DNA of 64,000 bases from an uncultured Eubacteriales bacterium. Its GTDB lineage: Bacteria; Bacillota; Clostridia; Christensenellales; UBA1242. The position numbers and the translations under genes are program-made. Under the pieces are notes generated by a model that did not search any database, was not told the origin of the DNA, and saw nothing but the letters and a program-made list of their open reading frames with translations. The first letter of the stretch is position 1. Every line of letters starts with the position of its first letter. Positions 58,660 to 64,000 of this stretch are shown one piece after another. The stretch covers positions 62,001-126,000 of the forward strand of contig CAQIDI010000002.1 of assembly GCA_948806215.1 (NCBI GenBank), given 5' to 3'.

Positions 58660-61275
58660 TTATTCTAAATCTTCAGAATTTTCGTTATTATTTTCGTTTT
58701 CGCTAACTTCAACTTCGTTATCTAAACTTAACTCTTGGTTATTTGAAACTGTGTTAGTTGGAGTTTCTGGTAAACTTTCGGCTAAAGCTTCTTCCTCTTC
58801 AACACTTGGAGTTACAGCAACACAAACAATTTTTGCATCCTTATTAACTCTCATTACTCTAACGCCTTTTGTGTTACGACCAATAACGCTAATTTCGCTT
58901 GCTTTAATTCTAATAATGGTGCCATCGTCGGCAATCATCATAACATCATCGGCATCGGTAACTTGTTTTAGGTTAACCAAATTTCCGGTTTGTTCGTTAA
59001 ACACTCCGGCTTTAATACCTTTACCCGATCTGCCTTGAACACGATAATCTTCTTGGCTACTACGCTTTCCGTAACCAAGTTCCGAAATTGTTAACATATA
59101 ACTATCCGGAACAATTACCGACATATCAACAATGCGTTCGCCTTCGTCTAGGCTCATAGACTTAACACCTTGAGTATCACGACCCATTGCTCTAACGCCA
59201 CGTTCGTTAAATCTAATACATTTTCCAGAAGAACTTGCAATAATAATTTCGTTGTTACCGTTAGTGATATAAACCGAAATTAATTCGTCACCATCGTTTA
59301 ACTTAATTGCAACTTTGCCAACTTTTCTTATGCTTGCAAATTCAGTTAAATTTGTTTTCTTAATTAAACCGTTTTTGGTTGCCATCATAAGGTAACCAAT
59401 AGTATCTGGTTTAACAGGAATTATTGCGGTTATGCGTTCGTCGCCATCAATTTGTAAAACATTAACTATTGCTCTGCCTTTAGCTGTTCTTTGTGCTTCA
59501 GGAACTTCGAAAGCTTTAATTCTGTAAACTCTACCATAAGAGCTAAAACACAACAAATCGTCGTGAGAAGAAGTTACAAAAATGTTTTCCACAAAATCTT
59601 CTTCTTTAGTTGTGTGAGCAATTATTCCTTTTCCACCACGGTGTTGGCTCTTATACTCGCTAACTGGCATACGCTTTACATATCCACCATGAGTTAAGGA
59701 AATAACAACATCTTCTTCAGGAATTAAATCTGCAATATCAATATCGCCATAATCTAAACTAATTTCACTTTTTCTAGGCACTCCAAACCTACCTTTTATT
59801 GCTAATAAGTCGGTTTTTATTATATTAAGCACCTTGTTATTGTCAGAAAGTATACTTTGTAGTTCAGAAATTAAGTTTCTAATATCAGCTAAATCTTGTT
59901 TTAGTTTTTCAACTTCAAGCCCTGTTAAGCGTTGTAAACGCATTTCTAAAATGGCTTGAGTTTGTTTTTCGCTTAGTTCAAAATTTTGCATTAACTTTGT
60001 TTGAGCATCATCTTTATCAGCACTTTCTTTAATGATTTTAATAACTTCATCAATGTGTGCTTGTGCTATTACTAAACCATTTAAAATATGTTCTTTTGCT
60101 TGCGCTTTATCAAGATCAAATCTTGTTCTGCGAACAATAACTTCTTCTTGGAAAGCAAGATAGTTTTGTAAAACTTCTTTTAAATTTAAAATTTTTGGAA
60201 CAGAGTTAACAAGTGCTAACATTATAACACCAAAACTTATTTGAAGTTGGGTGTGTTTATATAAAGAATTTAAAACTACTTGTGGGTTATAATCTCGCTT
60301 AACATCAATAACAATTCTTAAACCTTCACGGTCGGATTCTTCTTTAATATCTGAAATTCCTTCAATGCGTTTATTTTTAACTAAGTCGGCAATTTGAATA
60401 ATTAATTTTGCCTTATTAACCTGATAAGGAATTTCGGTTATTACAATTCGGTTTCTAGTGCCATTGTTAAATTCTTCAATTTCGGCACGGCTTCTAATAA
60501 TAAAGCTACCCCTACCAGTTCTATACGCTTGCTTAATTCCGTTACGACCAAGAATTAAACCTCTGGTTGGAAAATCTGGTGCAGGAATAATTTTTATTAA
60601 TTCGTCAATATCAATTTCTGGGTTTTCAATTAACGCTATAACACCATCAATAACTTCGCCTAGGTTGTGTGGAGGAATGTTTGTTGCCATACCAACAGCA
60701 ATACCATCAGATCCATTAACTAAAAGATTTGGGAAACGAGCTGGTAACACATTTGGTTCAACTTCGCTTTCGTCAAAGTTAGGAACGAAGTTAACAGTGT
60801 TCTTATCAATATCCGATAACATTTCGGCTGCGATTTTGCTAAGTCTGGCTTCGGTATAACGCTGAGCTGCTGGAGGATCGCCATCCACAGAACCAAAGTT
60901 TCCGTGCCCATCAACTAATGGAGCATTAATTGTGAAATCTTGAGCAAGTCGAACTAACGCTTCGTAAACCGCACTATCGCCGTGTGGGTGATATTTACCT
61001 AAAACATCACCGACAATACGAGCACATTTCTTAAAAGGTTTATCGTTATATAATCCTAAATCGCCCATAGCATATAAAATACGACGATGAACAGGCTTTA
61101 AACCATCTCTAACATCAGGAATAGCACGACTAACATTTACTGCCATTGCATAGGCAATAAATGATTTTTCAAGTTCTTCTTTTATTTTTATATCCAAAAG
61201 TTTTCCGCCATCGTTTCCACCATTGTCGGTAACACTGGCATCACTTTGGATTAATTCTTCTTTTTTATCGTCCAT
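58660..61275 (-). CDS. gyrA: DNA gyrase subunit A
   Basis: 871 residues. Breakage-reunion domain with catalytic Tyr140 (AAQRYTEARLSKI). The quinolone region GKYHPHGDSAVYEALVRLAQ has Ser101 and Glu105, the wild-type-like Gram-positive pair. C-terminal beta-pinwheel includes the GyrA-box-like QGRSGKGIKA (783-range). A long acidic tail of about 45 residues (EVEVSENENNNENSEDLE end) exceeds the usual length. Acts with GyrB in negative supercoiling. 25 bp after gyrB, same strand. Confidence 0.97.
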   Translation of the reverse strand: MDDKKEELIQSDASVTDNGGNDGGKLLDIKIKEELEKSFIAYAMAVNVSRAIPDVRDGLKPVHRRILYAMGDLGLYNDKPFKKCARIVGDVLGKYHPHGDSAVYEALVRLAQDFTINAPLVDGHGNFGSVDGDPPAAQRYTEARLSKIAAEMLSDIDKNTVNFVPNFDESEVEPNVLPARFPNLLVNGSDGIAVGMATNIPPHNLGEVIDGVIALIENPEIDIDELIKIIPAPDFPTRGLILGRNGIKQAYRTGRGSFIIRSRAEIEEFNNGTRNRIVITEIPYQVNKAKLIIQIADLVKNKRIEGISDIKEESDREGLRIVIDVKRDYNPQVVLNSLYKHTQLQISFGVIMLALVNSVPKILNLKEVLQNYLAFQEEVIVRRTRFDLDKAQAKEHILNGLVIAQAHIDEVIKIIKESADKDDAQTKLMQNFELSEKQTQAILEMRLQRLTGLEVEKLKQDLADIRNLISELQSILSDNNKVLNIIKTDLLAIKGRFGVPRKSEISLDYGDIDIADLIPEEDVVISLTHGGYVKRMPVSEYKSQHRGGKGIIAHTTKEEDFVENIFVTSSHDDLLCFSSYGRVYRIKAFEVPEAQRTAKGRAIVNVLQIDGDERITAIIPVKPDTIGYLMMATKNGLIKKTNLTEFASIRKVGKVAIKLNDGDELISVYITNGNNEIIIASSSGKCIRFNERGVRAMGRDTQGVKSMSLDEGERIVDMSVIVPDSYMLTISELGYGKRSSQEDYRVQGRSGKGIKAGVFNEQTGNLVNLKQVTDADDVMMIADDGTIIRIKASEISVIGRNTKGVRVMRVNKDAKIVCVAVTPSVEEEEALAESLPETPTNTVSNNQELSLDNEVEVSENENNNENSEDLE

Positions 61276-61300
61276 TTTAAAATTTCCTTATTTTTAGTTT

Positions 61301-63232
61301 TTAAATATCCAAATCTTTAACAAGGGTTGCATTTGCTTCTATAAACTGACGTCTAAGTTCAACATCTTCACCCATTAATTTATTAAATGTTTCTTCGGCT
61401 TCTAGGGCATCTTCCATAGTAAATCTTGCTAAAATTCTTCTAGTAGGATCCATAGTGGTTTCCCAAAGTTGTTCGGAACTCATTTCTCCTAAACCTTTAT
61501 ATCGTTGAATATTCATTCCTTTTGGATTTCCTAGTTCTTTTATTTTTTCATCTTTTTCTTCATCGGAATAAACATAATATGCTTCTTTACCAACTTGAAT
61601 TTTATAAAGTGGTGGCATAGCAGTATAAATGTGACCATTTGTAATTAAAGGTTGCATAAATCTAAAGAAGAAAGTTAAAAGTAAAATTCTAATGTGGCTA
61701 CCATCAACATCGGCATCGGTCATACAAATAATTTTATCGTAACGAAGTTTGCTTTCGTCAAATTCGCTACCAATACCGCAACCGATAGCAGTTATCATAT
61801 CTTTAATAACTTGACTTTCTAACACTTTATGCATACTTGCTTTTTCAACATTTAATATTTTACCTCTAAGTGGCATTATTGCTTGGAACTTTCTATCGCG
61901 GCCTTGTTTTGCTGTTCCACCCGCAGAATCACCCTCAACTAAGTAAATTTCACATTCCTTAGGATTTTTAGATGTGCAATCGGCTAGTTTTCCCGGAAGG
62001 GTTGTGCTTTCTAAAATTCCTTTTCTGCGTGTTGCTTCTCTAATGTTACGTGCTGCTTCTCTAGCACGTTTTGCAGTTATACATTTTAAAACTAAATCTC
62101 TTCCTATTGTAGGATGTTCTTCTAGGAATGCTCCAAATTTTTCTTGCATAGCATCCGACACTATTTTTCGCATTGATGCATTTCCAAGCTTAGTTTTTGT
62201 TTGACCTTCAAATTGTGGGTCGGTTAACTTAACACTAACAATAGCTGTTAAACCTTCTCTAACATCGTCGCCTGATAGTTTTTCGGAATCCTTCATTATT
62301 TTATTGTTCTTACCATAATCGTTAATAATTTTAGTTAATGAGTTTTTAAAACCATCTAAGTGTGTTCCACCTTCTTGAGTGTTAATGTTATTTGCATAGG
62401 TATTTATTATTTCGTTATATCCACTATTGTATTGAAAAGCAATTTCAACTTCGCTAGTTTGGTTAATAACATTAATATAAACTGGTTCGCTAAAAACATT
62501 TTCTTTGTTTTTATTTAAGTAATCAACAAATTCAACAATTCCGCCTAAATATTGATAACTTTCCTCTATTGGGTTTTCTCCCCTATAATCGGAAACAGAA
62601 ATTCTTAAACCTTTATTTAAAAAAGCAATTTCTCTAAAACGGTTTTTAATATCGTTAAATTCAAATTCTACAGTATCAAAAATGGTTGCGTCCGGCATAA
62701 AAGTTACAACTGTTCCAGTTTTATCGGTGTTACCGGTAACTTCTAACGGAAATTGTGGTATGCCTCGTTTATAAAGTTGGTTATGAACTTTCCCACCTTG
62801 ATAAACTGTTACATCTAACCATTCACTAAGTGCGTTAACACAGCTTAAACCAACGCCGTGTAATCCGCCACTAATTTTGTAGCCTTCGCCACCAAACTTT
62901 CCACCAGCGTGAAGCTTTGTTAAAACAACTTCTACTGCACTTTTACCTTCTTTTTTAATAATTCCGCAAGGAATACCACGACCATTATCAATAACTGTGC
63001 AACTTCCATTTTTGTTTAAAATAACTTCTATGTGGTCACAATAACCTGCCAAGGCTTCGTCAATACTATTATCAACAATTTCTTGAATTAAGTGATGTAA
63101 ACCTCTAATATCGGTTGAACCAATATACATTCCAGGGCGTTTTCTAACTGGCTCTAAGCCTTCTAACACTTGAATGTCGGTTTCGTCGTATTTAACGCTG
63201 TGAGTTAATTCGCTTTCTGTAATATCTGCCAT
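61301..63232 (-). CDS. gyrB: DNA gyrase subunit B
   Basis: 643 residues. GHKL ATPase: GLEPVRKRPGMYIGST, NSIDEALAG, DNGRGIPCG and GGLHGVGLSCVN. TOPRIM: VEGDSAGGTAKQGRDRKFQA, MTDADVDGSHI. C-terminal QRYKGLGEM. Standard length for Bacillota. Transcribed with gyrA; not next to dnaA/recF in this window. Confidence 0.98.
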   Translation of the reverse strand: MADITESELTHSVKYDETDIQVLEGLEPVRKRPGMYIGSTDIRGLHHLIQEIVDNSIDEALAGYCDHIEVILNKNGSCTVIDNGRGIPCGIIKKEGKSAVEVVLTKLHAGGKFGGEGYKISGGLHGVGLSCVNALSEWLDVTVYQGGKVHNQLYKRGIPQFPLEVTGNTDKTGTVVTFMPDATIFDTVEFEFNDIKNRFREIAFLNKGLRISVSDYRGENPIEESYQYLGGIVEFVDYLNKNKENVFSEPVYINVINQTSEVEIAFQYNSGYNEIINTYANNINTQEGGTHLDGFKNSLTKIINDYGKNNKIMKDSEKLSGDDVREGLTAIVSVKLTDPQFEGQTKTKLGNASMRKIVSDAMQEKFGAFLEEHPTIGRDLVLKCITAKRAREAARNIREATRRKGILESTTLPGKLADCTSKNPKECEIYLVEGDSAGGTAKQGRDRKFQAIMPLRGKILNVEKASMHKVLESQVIKDMITAIGCGIGSEFDESKLRYDKIICMTDADVDGSHIRILLLTFFFRFMQPLITNGHIYTAMPPLYKIQVGKEAYYVYSDEEKDEKIKELGNPKGMNIQRYKGLGEMSSEQLWETTMDPTRRILARFTMEDALEAEETFNKLMGEDVELRRQFIEANATLVKDLDI

Positions 63233-63387
63233 TAATTTTTCCTCGCTTAAACAAAAAAATTTTTACTTAAAAAGAATATTCCTTTTAAGTAATCTTAAAC
63301 TATATATATATTATCATATTTATTTACTATATGTAAAGTAAATATAATAAATAATATATATTATATACTATATAACATTTTAAACAG

Positions 63388-63455
63388 CCCAAATTGACAC
63401 AATTTAATAAAAATAATGTATTTTATCGTTTAAATTGGTTTTGTGTCAAATTGGG
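63388..63455. promoter_or_regulatory. Inverted repeat between gyrB and the divergent gene
   Basis: CCCAAATTGACACAA (63388-63402) and TTGTGTCAAATTGGG (63441-63455) are complementary with one mismatch, 38 bp apart. It may be an operator for the divergent gene or the end of an RNA. The remaining bases of this gap (63233-63530) are A/T-rich with no gene. Confidence 0.5.
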
Positions 63456-63478
63456 GCGATTTTGCCGTTTATAAATAA

Positions 63479-63507
63479 TTGACAATGTTAAGATAAATTA
63501 ATAAAAT
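63479..63507 (+). promoter_or_regulatory. Promoter of the last, partial gene
   Basis: TTGACA (63479-63484), 17-bp spacer, TAAAAT (63502-63507). Confidence 0.75.
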
Positions 63508-63530
63508 ACAAATAATTAGAGGTAATACAA

Positions 63531-64000
63531 ATGAATAATCCAACCAAACAACGAGATTTAACTATTAACTTATTTCACGAAGATGTTTTTAACGAATATG
63601 GTGTTGACGAACACACAATACTACAAGAAGATTTAACTTCTACAATCGAGTCGTTATCGAACACAATAAAAGTTAACACTAAATTAAATTTAAACTTTTG
63701 CGTTAATCAGGGTATTAATGTTGATGAAACAAAATTTATTGAAGCTTATAAAAACACCTTTGCGGCAAACATAAAAATGAAAAGATTGGAGTTAAGCAGA
63801 TGTTTAACAACTGGTTTTTCGTTACTAGTTGTTGGTATACTATTAATTTTACTTAATGTTTTTGTTTTTGAAGAACTAGAAAAATTTACTTACGAAATGT
63901 TTAGTGTTATTTCTTGGGTGTTTATGTGGGCAGCTGTTGAAACATTAACGCTAGAGTTAATTCAAATATTAATCGAAATAAAAAAATCAAAAAAACTGTT
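63531..64000 (+). CDS. Membrane protein, partial
   Basis: ATG at 63531 with AGAGG upstream; open to the window edge (156 residues visible). N-terminal soluble part (NNPTKQRDLTINLFHEDVF, with a helical LNFCVNQGINVDETKFIEAY), then a hydrophobic hairpin (about 95-115 GFSLLVVGILLILLNVFVF and a second segment about 125-145). Divergent from gyrB. No family recognised. Confidence 0.7.
   Translation, partial: MNNPTKQRDLTINLFHEDVFNEYGVDEHTILQEDLTSTIESLSNTIKVNTKLNLNFCVNQGINVDETKFIEAYKNTFAANIKMKRLELSRCLTTGFSLLVVGILLILLNVFVFEELEKFTYEMFSVISWVFMWAAVETLTLELIQILIEIKKSKKL

Noticed and set aside
1..64000. CRISPR arrays, rRNA genes, insertion sequences
   Set aside because: No regular repeat-spacer array, rRNA stretch or transposase gene was seen in the window.

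Overview
The window looks like a chromosomal segment of a low-GC Gram-positive bacterium, probably an uncultured Clostridia-type Bacillota. The signs are strongly A+T-rich DNA, AGGAGG-type ribosome binding sites, several TTGACA-17-TATAAT/TAAAAT promoters, a Gram-positive LexA/DinR box (GAAC-N4-GTTC), a DnaD-like replication protein and many U-tailed hairpin terminators. TGA is used as a stop codon and TGG for Trp. Species cannot be named from the sequence alone.

Layout. 1-7241: a cut-off HI0933-type flavoprotein, a GNAT acetyltransferase, a TetR regulator translationally coupled to a large ABC exporter (MacB-like, ATPase fused to permease), a YetF/DUF421 protein and a SIMPL-domain protein. 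7326-18006: tRNA-Arg(ACG) carrying a 10.4-kb integrative element at its 3' end, bounded by a 23-bp direct repeat. 18214-40531: mostly housekeeping and nucleotide-metabolism genes (HAD, DUF3267, NUDIX, radical SAM, DegV, HIT, Y-family polymerase under an SOS box, uridine-kinase-like, serS, NadM-like, pyrG, exonuclease III, MFS). 40545-46799: two short minus-strand operons for an unassigned small-molecule or nucleotide pathway (DUF84 phosphatase, kinase fused to a degenerate IMPase, SDR fused to an unknown domain, GNAT; then NUDIX, deoxyribosyltransferase-like and an intact IMPase), with a frameshifted collagen-like gene between them. 46996-53050: HD proteins, a NIF3-like protein, phosphoglycerate-mutase-like and HemK-like proteins, peptidase E-like, tRNA-Arg(TCG) and a HExxH protein. 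53217-64000: signal peptidase I, a giant repeat-rich CvpA-like membrane protein, gyrA, gyrB and a partial membrane protein.

The most interesting item is the element at 7639-18006. A tyrosine integrase and a divergent repressor sit at the left. A rightward operon of small genes follows, then two large secreted or membrane-anchored proteins (the second with a coiled coil and InlB/Listeria-Bacteroides-type repeats), then a P-loop ATPase resembling the Zot/pI morphogenesis ATPase. The right end has a HTH protein, a DnaD-like protein, a Rep-like winged-helix protein, iterons and a GC-rich hairpin. This order and size fit an integrated filamentous (inovirus-like) phage of a Gram-positive host, or a related plasmid-phage hybrid. 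No relaxase, portal, terminase or capsid gene was recognised. The filamentous-phage reading is an inference from architecture, not from a database match.
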